Positions 12,890 through 24,690 of a stretch of DNA of 64,000 nt are shown one piece after another; the stretch's first letter is position 1; every line of letters begins with the position of its first letter. The DNA lies in NCBI GenBank assembly GCA_012845835.1, contig JABAKD010000011.1:12904324-12968323 (forward strand), in the 5' to 3' direction. The position numbers and the translations under genes are program-made. Source of the stretch: Undaria pinnatifida. Taxonomy: Eukaryota > Sar > Phaeophyceae > Laminariales > Alariaceae. The notes below the pieces were generated by a model. It had not been told where the DNA came from. It did no database searches and worked only from the letters and a program-made list of their open reading frames with translations.

Positions 12890-15050
12890 GGGGCAACGTT
12901 GCCCCTCTCTGGCTTCGATTCGTTGTTGAACGTCCGTGTCTTCCCTCTGTTTCACCCAGGCGCTCCATCGCAATCTTCCTCCTTTGGACCGCCTCCCGTT
13001 GCTCTCCCCTAACCTCGTGCGCGGCCCCGTTGCCACGCTCTGTCCCACCCGCCCCGTGCGTAATCCCTTTTCTACACCACACCCCTACTACCTCGTTGCC
13101 GAAGCCCCCATTTGTTTCAGCGTGTGCGGCCCCGTTGTCACCCGCTCCCCCCCTTTTTCTTTGCGCAGCCCCGTCGTCGTGCTTCCCCCCCGCCTGGTTG
13201 TCTAAGGTCACGTCGCAGCACACCACCCCCCCGATTCTTGGCGCGGCCCTGTTGCCGCGTTCATCCACCGGCTGGTCGTGTGCGGCTCGATCGCTGAAAT
13301 CTCTCCCCGCCTTTCTTCTTGCGACCTCGTTGCCACGTTCCCTCCCAGCCTTATCGTGTACGGCCAGGTTGCCGAGCCACCCCTCACCCTTCCTTCGCGC
13401 GGCTTAGTTTCCGCTCTTCCCCCCGATCGGGTCGTGTACTGCCTCGTCGCCCTACCCCCCCACTGCCCCATTGCGCGACCCCTTTGCCACTCAACCCCCC
13501 TTTTGGTTTTAGTTCGCAGTATAGCTGCCGTCGGTCTGTCCCCCATTTTCTGGCTAAGTAAGTTTTTTTCCGCAGCCTTTTCGGCCCAATGCCACAAGCT
13601 CCTCCTTCCGGACCCTGTGCAGCTCCTATTTGTACCTCCCGTGTTCCCCTCCGCTCGCACACCCTTTCTCGCTCATTCCCCTATCCCGTTCGTAACCTAC
13701 TGCCTCCCATTTTTCCCTCATTACCACCCGCCCTTTTGTGCCTGTTCTCTCCTGGTCCTTCTACCCTAGCCCCTCCCTCCCCTCGAGCCGCTATTTTATT
13801 TTTTTTTCCCTGAACTGACCGGTTTGACCGACGCTGGTGTCGAGCCCCCCGTGACCTTGGTCGCCCAGCCTTTCCGGTCCGCACGGTGTCCCTCGCTGGG
13901 CTTGCACTTTTTTTTTTGTTCCCTGCTTGTCCGTGGCTGGCCCTGCTCTCCATCAGGGCCCGTGCCCTCACTCGTCGTTCTTGTTATTTTTCTACACCCC
14001 CGCCCCTCAACCCCCCTCGGAGCTGCTTGCTCCTCGTTCCTTCCCCCTCCCCTACGCTCGTCTTTTCCTCCCTCCTCGCCCCTGTCTTCGAATTTGCAAT
14101 CCCCCCCTTCTTCATGTACGGACAGATCTTGCCGCGTTTAGAAAATATAATTCCCTGCTGCCGCCCCCATCCTTCCTCTCCTCGACTTTCCGTTCTCATG
14201 CTTTATCTCTCCCCTTCGGTCATTTTCCCCCCGCAGGCATCCATCGTCATTGCCATTCGCTTCCTTTTCCTGGTCATGTGCGGCCGTTGTCTCGTACACT
14301 TCGCTCCTGCCCCGTTCGCGAACCCTTTTCGCGTGTTCCCCCTCTTTCATAGCCAACCTGAATAGCACTTGCTTCACTCGTCCCGGTCACGCCCCCTCGC
14401 GGACGCTCCCATTCGATTCATGTTTATCCCCGTCGCAGCATATATCCCCCTCCCTCCGAATACGCGCCCCCTTTGTAACGCCCTCCATGGGCGGCCCCGC
14501 TCGTATTTGCCCACGTCGTTCCGTGCGCGGCCTTGCTGTGCATTTTACAGCTCGTCCCATCTGCTGCCGCATTGCAACTCCCTCCTCCCTCCGTCAGAGT
14601 GCGCACTTCCCGTACAACGCCCTCTGCGCACGCCCCCCCCCATGCGATTCCCTCCCCCTGCACGTGCACGGTCCCACTACGCACGTCCCGGCCCGATCCG
14701 TTTGTTGCCCCTTGCCGGACACCTCTCGTACCCTCGAGCACTCTCCACCCGCTTCCCTGTGCGCGGTCCCATTGACGGACAACCCACTCTCCCACATGCC
14801 CTGCCGGTTCGTCGCACCGATCATTTCTCTTCTTTTCCGATCCATTCTTACCCGAGATCAACGATCTGATAGACCTCCCCCCTCCCACCTCACCCCTTGC
14901 CCCCCCATTTACCACATCTGCGGCTGGTCAGATCCCTTATGCTCCCACAAACCGTTCCGGTCTATCCTTATTGTCTCGCCCCCTCCCCTGTTGATCGTTC
15001 GCTTCGTTGTTCTCCCTGAGTTTGTCCCCGACGTGCACCCTCTTTGACTA
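12890..15050. repeat. 2.1-kb degenerate satellite, about 40-bp period
   Basis: Pyrimidine-rich on the plus strand. A core near GTGCGCGGCCCCGTTGCC returns every 36-43 bp (for example near 13,017, 13,237, 13,276, 13,317 and 13,353), separated by C- and T-runs. Stops are rare on either strand, so several overlapping long Pro/Ser-, Arg- or Gly-rich frames appear (up to 265 residues). These are compositional and not genes. Confidence 0.75.
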
Positions 15051-15059
15051 CACCAGACC

Positions 15060-15470
15060 TGGGCCCAACATGTTGATTCTGAACTGTGGTGGAACAGGTC
15101 GTGTACTATGGGAGGACGATTAGGGGGAGGGAGAACCCGCCGCGGATGAGTCACAGATGCGGGGGAAGACGGAGGGTATGAGAAAGCAAGAAGCTTTTCG
15201 CTGAAGGAGCGTACTGGAGAGAGTCGCGAGGAAATAGAAAGAGTATAGGAGGTGGGGGAATGAGGGAACAGGTTCCGGAGGATATGCACGCCGCACTCCA
15301 GAAGGGTTGGGGGAGCAACAAGGACGGCGGAGATGGTAGCACAGCCGAGGGTGATCCAGAGTAAACGTGAAGGCGGTCGCAGGAAAATAGGACTTACGTG
15401 AGGTTTACGGTAGAATACCCCCTCTGGGTGCCAAGGGTCTAGTAAAAGCGAAGGGAGCGCCTAGTAGACA
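15060..15470 (+). pseudogene. Tyrosine recombinase-like part, C-terminal side
   Basis: A short stretch near 15,290-15,430 reads TPHSRRVGGATRTAEMVAQP and then VIQ with a downstream KREG. In tyrosine recombinases this position carries HSGRxGGAT, the H-x-x-R pair of the active site, followed by a REGRW-like third motif. Together with the part at 12,421 it indicates one recombinase whose middle is now occupied by satellite DNA. Fossil; it matches a Crypton- or DIRS-like source. Confidence 0.45.
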
Positions 15471-15812
15471 GTCGGGGCAAGGGGCGAGATGGAGTGGAGA
15501 GAGGTATGGTTATGATCGGTGCAGGTAAGAAACGCGGCTTCTGAATGGGTTTTCGGATGCGAGGTTATCTGTCGGGAGTGAAGGGCAGATCGGCCCGTAC
15601 AACATCTGGGATAGGGAACAGGGGCGAGAGGGGGGCAGGGGAAACGGCTCCAGGAAGAGCCGCCACTTTCCACCCTCCTTCCCCGGGAAAAACGCCATGA
15701 TACGAGCTGGGCTGGCTGTCAAACTAACATTCCGTGTTGCAGCCATACAATTCGACCACTGGGTGATCAATGTTATTGAAAACATTGTTGGAATCGGCCA
15801 ATCAACGGGCGT

Positions 15813-16328
15813 ATGCACATCCACGTGTCTTTGCTGCAGAGCAGGTTCCAGCGTTTAGAAACTTCACGGCACCATATCGTACTGGATTTAGCGAAGGTAA
15901 AACCGTTGTTTTGTAATATTTCTTCGCGGCGCAATTTTCAAATTTGGGTTTGCTTCGCTGTCGCCACACGGTCACACTGGGGCTGCCTCACACACAACAT
16001 GCCACCAAGCGCACCAATCAAGTTGAGATGGCTGCGGACCTCTGTAGCTAGATTACTCGAAGATAAGAGCACCGGGAAGTGGCGCCCGCGTTTGTTGTAC
16101 AAGTACGTGGCTTCTGTTGCATCTTTTGTTGAACGTAAACTTTGTGTTTTTCCTATACACAGTAGTGTACTCGTACATGCCAGAGCATGTCTTGCAACAT
16201 ACAAATTACGAAGTCTTAAGTACAGACATAATACGTCGACTTCGCGCTCTGAACGCATTTATTTCCTGATTGTGTCTCGCTCGGCAAACACTGTTGTTTT
16301 CGAGTGTCGTTTGGTTGGATGTGGTTGA
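15813..16328 (+). pseudogene. 171-residue ORF, possible DIRS-like RT piece
   Basis: Wording such as APIKLRWLRTSVARLLEDKS, then GKWRPRLLYKYVASVASF and SRSERIYF, resembles the segment after the reverse-transcriptase palm in DIRS-type retroelements, where a helix pair leads to RNase H. The match is faint and from memory. Its closeness to the recombinase parts is the main support. It may be an unrelated unknown ORF. Confidence 0.3.
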
Positions 16329-17207
16329 CATTCTGTCTTCAACAAGAACAGGAAATATCGGACAAGATCTTGGGCAGATTTGAGCGAAACTGGTGCGTAC
16401 AGCGATTTGTGCATACACAGCGCAAATCACATGTGTTGTTGATGAAATTTTGACAAGTGGTCGGCAAGCCACATATATATGAAGATAACGCCTGTGGTTC
16501 TTTTTGTTTTCCTTTTTTTTCTCATTTCTTCATGAGTAATCCAAATGACGAAAGTCCTTCATCGGGAATAACTCGGCCAAAAACGAAAAAAAAAAGAAAC
16601 ATAGCTATCAAATGGTCGTATATGTCTGTGGAACAGGTTGTCATTTTTTTGTGGAAAACGATCATAATTTGGGCTGTACAGCCTCAGTTGAACACACTCC
16701 TCACCCTCTTGGGCGGTCCAGCTCGAATGAATGAACACGCATGATTCTTAAAGAGAAGACCAACGTGAAAGAATGCCGGCACAGTCTGGAGATTAACGGA
16801 ACGGAAAGAAAACATCCGAGAACCGCGTAGTAAGGGGGGGGGTGGTTCCAGGGGAGAGAATGATGAGAACATAGGAAGATCTCGGCAGCATCATCAGCGT
16901 AGTACAGCAGCGGGGCACAGGAACAGCGAGTATCGGACATGATAGCCGGTAGAGGTAGAATGAAGAAGTGCCCACGCAGCAAAGACAGAATCAGCATTAG
17001 TAGCAGTAGTAAGAAGATTGACGGTAGGAGCATAAGGGGTAAGGAGGCCGCACGGGGCGACACCAATCGCGATCTAGGGAGAAAGGCAGGGGTGGGGGGG
17101 GGGGCTCTTCGTCGAGAAGAGGAAACCAAACTTTCGTCTCTTTATAAAAAGCACACATGTACATTCCGAACGATATGTCTATTCAAAACGACACTAAAAA
17201 ACGACGC
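16329..17207. other. No gene recognised
   Basis: Contains a 95-residue open frame at 16457-16744 with no known domain, and purine-rich DNA near 16,750-17,100 ending in a G-run. Nothing supportable. Confidence 0.45.
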
Positions 17208-17310
17208 ACGACGCGTATGAAAATAGGTGGAAGTGCGGTGGGCTAAATCTTTATTTGTCCCCATCCGCCGGAGAATTAAAAAAAAAAGACATTAAAAAAC
17301 AACTGAAAAG
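17208..17310 (+). repeat. A-tailed retroposon-like end, copy 1
   Basis: Reads TATGAAAATAGGTGGAAGTG and then TTTATTTG, CATCCGCCGGAG and an A-rich tail. The same wording is at 50,036 (+) and 54,640 (-). A 3' hairpin followed by A-runs is usual for SINE/LINE 3' ends. Confidence 0.6.
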
Positions 17311-17896
17311 AAAACTCGAAATTGCTGACCTTCCACGCTAAAACGCACGGTCGTTGCAACTTGACAGAAAATTTCACCCGCCACAGCGAACCAGTTCGCG
17401 GCGAATGCACCCATAGACACGCTGAACACACCCAACTTGCACACCCGCCTGAGAGTAGGCGGTGCTCGTGGTTCAACCCGCTCCCCCGGGCGTGCGCTAG
17501 ATGTTGTGTTTCGGTCACGTTTTTTTGTCGGCAGCCGTTAGGTTGCTGGGTGGGAGCCCCATCCAAACATATTTTGCCATAGCCACGTTTTTGGACCTCT
17601 GGTTCCTTGCATAGCCACCCCTTCCTTACTCATACATGCTGGCTTCGCCGGCGGACAAGCACCGTGGCACCCCCACGTACTACGTCAATCACCGTGCGCC
17701 TGCAAACCGGTCGGCCTATCAATGCTCCCCTTATCGCTGACATTTGTCCCATTTTTTGAACATTTATTTCGCTATTTTATTAAAAAAAATAACAGGTGAA
17801 AAAAGTTTAGACTAGACTAGTCTATAGAAAAAGCAAAACTGGTTTATTGGAATCTCTACTGCAAGTTTTTGCTATCTATCTGACAAATGGAGGCAC
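17311..17896. other. No gene recognised
   Basis: No domain found in either strand's short frames. It ends in AT-rich DNA with a TAGACTAGACTAGTCTA near-palindrome at about 17,807-17,824. Confidence 0.45.
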
Positions 17897-19600
17897 GTTA
17901 TTATAAAAAATGAAAATACACTCCAGCTGTGAGATCGAAGATTTCGTCGAAACTCATCTTTGCAAGCTGTGTGTGATACTCCGATCGCGCGTATTACGAG
18001 TTGTGTGTCCTCATTAAGGATATAGGTCGGCGACTCCCCTTACAACTACAGTGTAGCTAGCAGGATCAACGGGATGATTTTAGTCAGTCTGTGCGCGGAA
18101 ACTATAAAACCCGTTTCTGAGGGGGACAAAATTTGACAGCTGTGAAGGGAAATGCATCCTTTTATCAAGTGAATCTTGTAAGTCGAATAACCGGTGAGGG
18201 GGGTGGGGCGGAGTTTTGAAGGACGTGGGCGCCTGGTTTTGATCAAAAGCGAGCGGGTTTGGCGGGGGGGGCAATTTGTGCATGTAAGCTATAAATCCTT
18301 TCGAGGGGATAAATCTGACGGTTTTGGCACCAGTATATTATTGGGGGCGGGGGGGGGGGTTGGGGCGGGGGGGGGGGGGGGGGGGAGGGGCGTGTGGGGC
18401 AGCTCAATATGTGCCTGGAAACTATACATTATTTTGAGGGGATAAATGTGACGGTTTTGGAAATAATACATCAGTTTATCACGTATATCCTGGGGTAAGT
18501 CGTACAATCAGTGAGTAAAGAGAGGGTGGAGTGTTCGAGGGGGTGGGGTTGGGATGGGTTGGGGGGGAGGTGGGGGGTGTGGGGGCGGGGGGGGGGCGGG
18601 GGGGGAGGAAGGGCTTTAGGTGAGGGGTTTGTTATACGTGTGGTGCTAGGTCTAGGCGATGGTGCGGGTGATGGGGAAAAAGGGGGCGTTCGAGGCGGGG
18701 GGGGGGGGGGGGGGGGACACAGCGGCATGGATGGCTCTCGAAAGATAATGAGGTGATATCCTGTGCGTGAAGTGTTTATTAATGTGGCGGATTTCGATAT
18801 TTGTTGGGGCGTTTGAGTAAGGGAGAGCAAAAGGGGGGGGGCGGGAGATTTTTTAGGAGGTTTAGGTCACAAATAATATTCAAATACACTTCGGCTGTGA
18901 GATCAAAGATCAAAGATACGTAGCAGCTTGTTATACGCGTGGTGCTAGGTCTAGGCGATCGTGCAGGTGGTCGGAAAAGAGGGGGCGTTGGAGGGGGGGG
19001 GGGGGGTGGGGGGGTGGGGGGGGGGAGGGAAGGGCTTTAGGTGAGGGGTTTGTTATACGAGTGGTGCTAGGTCTAGGCGATGGTGCGGGTGAAGGGGAAG
19101 AAGGGGGCGTTCGAGGCGGGGGGGGGGGGGGGGGACACAGCGGCATGGATGGCTGTCGAAAGATAATGAGGTGATATCCTGTGCGTGAAGTGTTTATTAA
19201 TGTGGCGGATTTCGATATTTGTTGGGGCGTTTGAGTAAGGGAGAGCAAAAGGGGGGGGGGGGGAGATTTTTTAGGAGGTTTAGGTCACAAATAATATTCA
19301 AATACACTTCGGCTGCGAGATCAAAGATATGTAGCAGCTTGTTATACGCGTGGTGCAAGGTCTAGGCGATCGTGCAGGTGGTCGGAAAAGAGGGGGCGTT
19401 GGAAGGGGGGGGGGGGGTGGGGTTGGGGGGAAAATAATTGAAAACTACGTCATGGATGGTCAGAAAGATAATGACGTGATATCAACTGCGTATAGGTGTT
19501 TATTACTCAGGCCGATTTTGATTGTGAGTGGGGCGTTTGGACAAACTAGGCGGAAGGGGGGGGGGAATCGGGGGGCGGAGGGGCGGGGAGGGAGGGTTGG
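17897..19600 (-). repeat. G-tract foldback family, long arm (FB-2)
   Basis: Starts at the AT-rich inner end TTATAAAAAATGAAAATACA, runs through the conserved inner module to about 18,205, then through modules separated by G-runs of 8-20. Module words are AACTATAAATCC with GAGGGGATAAAT and TCTGACGG; GGTGCTAGGTCTAGGCGAT; and GGATGGCTCTCGAAAGATAA with GTGTTTATTA. It is inverted relative to FB-1. Confidence 0.85.
18611..19452. repeat. Recent 421-bp tandem duplication in FB-2
   Basis: GGGCTTTAGGTGAGGGGTTT begins at 18,611 and again at 19,032, and both copies run in near identity through the same three modules to the GGTCGGAAAAGAGGGGGCG block. They differ mostly in G-run lengths. Confidence 0.85.
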
Positions 19601-20440
19601 GTTTTGTTTTTTTTAATGAGCAAGAGGCGTGTATTATCGAAATCCTTTTTTCTTTTTTTGCCTTCGTTTTTTTCTCTTTATATTTTCCTCTTTTTTTGGA
19701 CGGCCCATTCACAGGATCCATCATTCATGTTATTTCTTGACGAGTTCTCGAAGCCAGAACAAACATAATGTTTTCAGAGGATGCAAATGAAATTAACACC
19801 AAAGCTGTTTCGTGTATGAGATTGGACAGCTCGCGAGCACACGGCAGTGTCTCGCCAGTGGGATTCACCACACCAAGTTGGTTGGGTAGACTTCTCATAT
19901 AAAATTTTGGTCACACTGGCTGCAGTTGGTGGATATATGCGCGACCTCATTGTCTAACACACCCCTGATCCATCGTGAATAATTTTTATAGTGCGGGGTC
20001 CCAGTTTAATGCGATAAATATCGAATGTCACATACTCATGATACATGAGCAGTTCGCTGAGTACCATGCTAGTGCGGGTGTGCTCGTCTGGCAAGCTGCC
20101 GCACTATGGACCGCGACGTTTGTTTGCAGGAGTCATTGTTATATCCAAGCGACCGCACAAGAGGAGTTACAAACACACGCCTGGGGAAAACCTATAAAGA
20201 TAAAGGGAAAAAATATTTAAAATGAACCCTTTTAGCACCGCACTCCCGACATGCCATGGGAAAAAACAACTTGGATTATTAGAGGATATTTTGATGTGTT
20301 AGGGCTGGAAATGTGGATAAAAAAAAACAAGTGAAGAAGAAGGAAATGTTATGTTTCGTAAATCATTAAATATGTGTCCTGTAATGACAGTGCAATGACG
20401 GTCCTAAATCAATACTCTAATCTAATGTTTTTTCTGCTGT
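19601..20440. other. No gene recognised
   Basis: T-rich at the left, then mixed DNA with an 81-residue open frame at 19975-20220 without a known domain. Confidence 0.45.
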
Positions 20441-21190
20441 AACTTTATGCATCAAATAGGTTTTTGCTGGAGTCCGGTGAAAATCCTAGTCGACAAAAAT
20501 GTGTGCAAACTATAGACTAAGTACGTAATTATATGTCGATATATTCGGTATTTTTAGGGACGTTGCTACTGCTTTTTTATGGAAGGATATTCGCTTGACA
20601 CCAGAAAGACATCTACGCTATACTACTGTCGGAGGGCAATCGGAAAGTAACAATGTATTTTGCACATATATATGTCATGACAGAGGTTTGATAAGTTATT
20701 TTATAGCTGAAAACCCATACTGTGATAAAGCAGTTTTTTGCTCAAGCCTTGGGTGTACATTCTAGTCAACAATTTTATACACTACGTATAATATATATTT
20801 TATTAATTCAATATAGTTATATTTATCGAAGTGGTTGGTGTTGACATATTTCACATTATTTCTATGCTCTAAATCCACCCCTTGTGTAATCAAGTACGTT
20901 TTTTGCTGGAGTCTTCAGGGTAAAAATGCAAGCCGACTGAAAAGCGTACACTAGTCTATAACCAGGTCATTTTTTTATCGATACAAAAGCTTTATTTACG
21001 GGAAAAAAGAGTTAAAAAGGGTGACAAGTTTTTCGTTCCTTTTTTCTGCAAACCCATACTTTAAACACGTTCAATGTACGTTTTTGCTGTGGAGTCTTGG
21101 GTGAAATTCTAACTGACAGAACTGTGTGCACAATATAGTCTACGTAAGGAATGTTTTGTACATAAAATCGTTACTATCATTGTATTTCCA
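20441..21190. repeat. Degenerate tandem repeat, four spaced units
   Basis: GTTTTTGCTGGAGTC or a variant appears near 20,459, 20,728, 20,895 and 21,082. Each is followed by GGGTG-like wording, TTCTAGTCGACA-like wording and CTATAGACTA-like wording. Spacing is 167-271 bp. The DNA is AT-rich and no gene is seen. Confidence 0.6.
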
Positions 21191-21276
21191 ACGCCGGTCT
21201 GGTGGTGAGTATAAAATTGTCGACATTGCTTCAGCATGCATATTATTCTATGTTTGGCTTTAAGCGATGAATGAAG

Positions 21277-21365
21277 CGCGGGACGGACTACACGAACACG
21301 AGGAGGTCACGAACACGGGGAGGTCACGGCACGAGGAGGTCACGAACACGACGGGGAGGTTGTCA
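21277..21365. repeat. Short minisatellite, 17-bp units
   Basis: About five units of CACGAACACGAGGAGGT with small variants. Confidence 0.8.
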
Positions 21366-22399
21366 CGGATCAACATGTCACGGAGAGGACTATGGCGGGG
21401 TTCCCGTGCACCGGCATCATCAGTGCATGGGTATCTGCAGATGTACGTCGGGGTAGAATAGGTACGAAAACGCTGCTAAACACCTACGCGGACATAGTGG
21501 CTCGCATGTCGTCGAAGATAGTGGGCACCGTGGGGGGTGGGGTTGCTACGCTTGCGCAATGTGAGTTCCGCGATGTAAAACACTTTTCATGTATCGAGTC
21601 AGTCACTACAGGAGCGACCGGTCGCATCACACCGACAAGAACGATAGTAGATACGAGTACATACATGGAGGAACAACACGCACTGGAAGAAGAAATGCGG
21701 CCGTGCAGGCAACCCTGTGAAAGGAAGGGTCGCGGTGGCAGTGGAGATGTCCGAGAACACAACACGATGAACCTGGATGGTGCCCCCCTCTCTGCACACC
21801 ACATCGCCTAAGAGTAGACAAACCAAAAACAAGACGGCGTCAGTCCTCGCTAACACTTGCAGGACACATCGGTTCGAGTCGTCGGTGGACACAGCGGCGG
21901 CCACTACATCGGATGCAAGGGGAGGTTATACAGACTGATTAACGTTCATCAAATTCTCTGTCGCCAGGCCGCCAAACGAAGAGAGAACGACCGAGGCACG
22001 GGACAAGGACGTCTTCGATTGAAAAGAACTTGAGCTCTTCGAATGTTCGGGAGAAGGTCGGCGAATGGACCGCCATTGCCGACGAGGACGAATTCAAATG
22101 TGGCTTCGGCAACAAAGAAAAGTTCAGTCAAGTTCCTCGTGGGCAGCAGGGCATCCAAGCACTAATACATTGACTACCCCGGAATATGTAACAAATATCA
22201 AAATTACCTATGGTTGGCGCAACAGCACAAAATTACCAGTACCGGCAGCCACGTTTCGGAGCGCCTTTCTACCGGAACCATCGGCGGCTGAATCATCAAC
22301 CAGACTGGTAAAACCAAAAAAAAATTGATCCCGATTCTACGATAGCCCCCCCCAAAACCAGCGGTTTTCTTTAACGAACGTTTCATGGCTGCTCGACAC
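21366..22399 (+). other. Unclassified, perhaps upstream part of the copia fossil
   Basis: Holds a 139-residue open frame at 21392-21811 (with VGTVGGGVATL and EEQHALEEEM) that I cannot assign. Its position just upstream suggests it could belong to the copia element's gag-protease side, but no motif proves it. Confidence 0.25.
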
Positions 22400-24210
22400 G
22401 AGGAAGGATGCTATGAAAAGAGTATCTACATATTTTTTTTTGTTTGCGGAGGACTATCGAACGATGACGTCCGGGTGGTAAGGGGGACCGTATTTCAGGA
22501 GATACGGCCAGGAGCTGGTTTCAAAACCGGCGATTTCGTTAAAGAAAAGTTGGGGGGGCTACCGTAGAACCACACTGTCGTAGTAGGCTCCGGCATGTGC
22601 GCGTCGTTTCTCCTCGGTTCCGAGAAAACCGAAGAAGGGAGCCGCTGCAATCATCCTTCAAGAAGAATCGAGGGTTCAGACCGGGAATGTTTACCAAAGC
22701 ATTTACCCTGCTAGCGTCAAGATGAGAGGAGTAGACTTGCAGCTGCCTGCGGAGGTTGACACGCACTAACGCCACCGCTACGTGGACCAGATCAGGGCTA
22801 GGGGTTTGGAGTGTAAACTCGAGGAGGGACGCCTACGGCGTGCTCCTCAGTAAGCGAGTATCCGATGTGCTTCCTCCGATCACTCCTACCGGCAGCACCG
22901 CGTACGGTACTGTCGGACAACAACCATCGACTGATGACGTTTGTAGACCGCAGCCGACAACGATAGATAGAAGCAGACAGCAACAGGCGGGAGTCCACTA
23001 AAAAAACGTCCTCCAACTCACGCGGACGGGGGACCTCAGCATCAAGCACTAGAGCAAGTAAATGGGCGCCACCGGAGAGGGGCGTAGGCCCCCGTCTGCA
23101 TGGTTCAGAACATCGACATGGTGGTATCTACGGCGGTGCAGAAGGGGTAGTTTGCCTCTTTTCTCCGGGTACAGAACTAGTTTCCCCGAGGGCGTCTACA
23201 TGACAGGTTGTGGGTGAAGATTACTTCGGGAAACGAGGTTGACGACAACGCGACTAGAGCTTCGCTGGTCATGAGTATTTCAAGTTGCTATAGGGCCTGA
23301 ATCGACGTCCCAAGAACATCAATGGAACCCTCGACGCCCCCTTGGTGGTACATCTACTCTAGACCCCTACCTAGAGACCCGTGAGTCTATATTGTCAACA
23401 AGACGAGGGATCCAAGTGTGTTGTGGTAGGCGTAGGCCGCAAGGTTGACGGTCGATCTCAGTAGTCATTTGGATAGCCTGCTGCTGGCAGGCAGAAAAAA
23501 CGAACCCTCGGGATAATGATTGGAAACCCGATGAGCCGGTTGACTTGTCAGACATGGTCGACGTGTCGGGGCTTCCTGGGATGCTAGTGGCCCGTGATAT
23601 TGAAGCATGATCGATTTCCATCACCCAGGGGCGCAAAGCGAGAGGAATCCTCGTCAAGTAGAGCATGCGAGGCTGCAGGCCGTTGAGAACACCGGGATTG
23701 GGCGGGGGCTGTCCCTTACGCAGACGAGATAGAACCTTCCGAAACACGAGACTTCAAATTACTATCTTCTGCAGTGATAAATACCTCAGTTAGGTACTCT
23801 TCTGGTAAGTCATCGTCAGAAGGCAATGTACAAACCATAAACGAAGCACGTAGGAAATATCCAGCACCAAATTTAGTACGTATCTGGGGCGATAGAATTC
23901 GCCTAGACTAAACAATAGCAAACAAGGAGTGATCAGGCTCAACTCGTTCTCGGACACCGACCAAGCTACATGCACGGGCATCAGATATAGATGCTTGCCA
24001 GACGTGCAACAGCCTCGAGTCATCACATGTGCGAGAGTGGGGATGCAGCGGATGTTTCTGAGCTCCCAACATGAGGGGTTGCATATCATCATAATAACCC
24101 GAAATATATCCAAAGGCATTGCTATTATCTCTCGCAATCCGACAAACGTTTCGGTTTCCTGGTCCGGAAGACATACGCTCATAAAGCATAAGAAGACTAA
24201 CTGCTAGTTC
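22400..24210 (+). mobile_element. Ty1/copia-like fossil, RT to RNase H region
   Basis: Plus-strand remnant. Near 23,540-23,700 wording matches the C-terminal half of copia reverse transcriptase: VDLSDMVDVSGLPGMLVARD, then SISITQG and CRPLRTPG, equivalent to the family's DMG-VS-FLG, RD, ISQ-Y and C-P--TP landmarks. Weaker wording near 23,240-23,400 fits the stretch before the catalytic Asp pair. SFSDTDQAT near 23,950 fits the start of RNase H. It is old and heavily broken. Ends and LTRs were not found. Confidence 0.55.
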
Positions 24211-24271
24211 CTCGCTTGAGGAAGCCAACCGTAAAATTTACATCAACATTCACGTCAATATTATCGACATT

Positions 24272-24350
24272 AATTTGCCAAAATATTTTGGCTCAGAATT
24301 TCGACCACAAACTTGCCAAGATATTTTGGCCCAGAATATTCGACCGCAAA
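24272..24350. repeat. Short direct duplication with AATATT palindrome
   Basis: TTGCCAAAATATTTTGGCTC is followed about 40 bp later by TTGCCAAGATATTTTGGCCC with matching flanks (CGACCACAAA and CGACCGCAAA). Confidence 0.8.
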
Positions 24351-24547
24351 CGTTGGAAGACTAGTCTACACTGCTATTGGATGAGAATACCAGAGCTTCC
24401 GGTAACGTGGCAACAACGCTGTACACCACCGAAGTTTCTTTTGCGATAAGTCCCCAGCAACGGGTGATGCTTCGGACTTACTGGAAGAGAAGGGTTTCTT
24501 CCACGCCTGCACCATCGTCGGCCCGCGGTCTGCTTGAACGTCGACTA

Positions 24548-24690
24548 TGTATTTTTCGCTGAGCACTATCCTATACCTTCTATGGTCGTGCCGAACCATC
24601 GTTTGTGTCGTTGTCGATTACGTTTTTTTTCGCTGAGCACCATACCTTCTATGGTCGTGCCGAACCATCGTTTGTGTCGTTGAACAGCTT
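24548..24690. repeat. Tandem duplication, about 74 bp
   Basis: TTTTTCGCTGAGCAC, then ATACCTTCTATGGTCGTGCC and CATCGTTTGTGTCGTTG, occurs twice in a row almost without change. Confidence 0.85.

Noticed and set aside
14250-15047. 265-residue plus-strand ORF
   Set aside because: Lies entirely in the 40-bp satellite. The composition keeps stops rare on both strands, and no domain is seen.
18471-19248. Proline-rich ORFs on the minus strand
   Set aside because: Read-through of C-runs in the foldback arm; the same artefact appears at 31,356 and 53,396.
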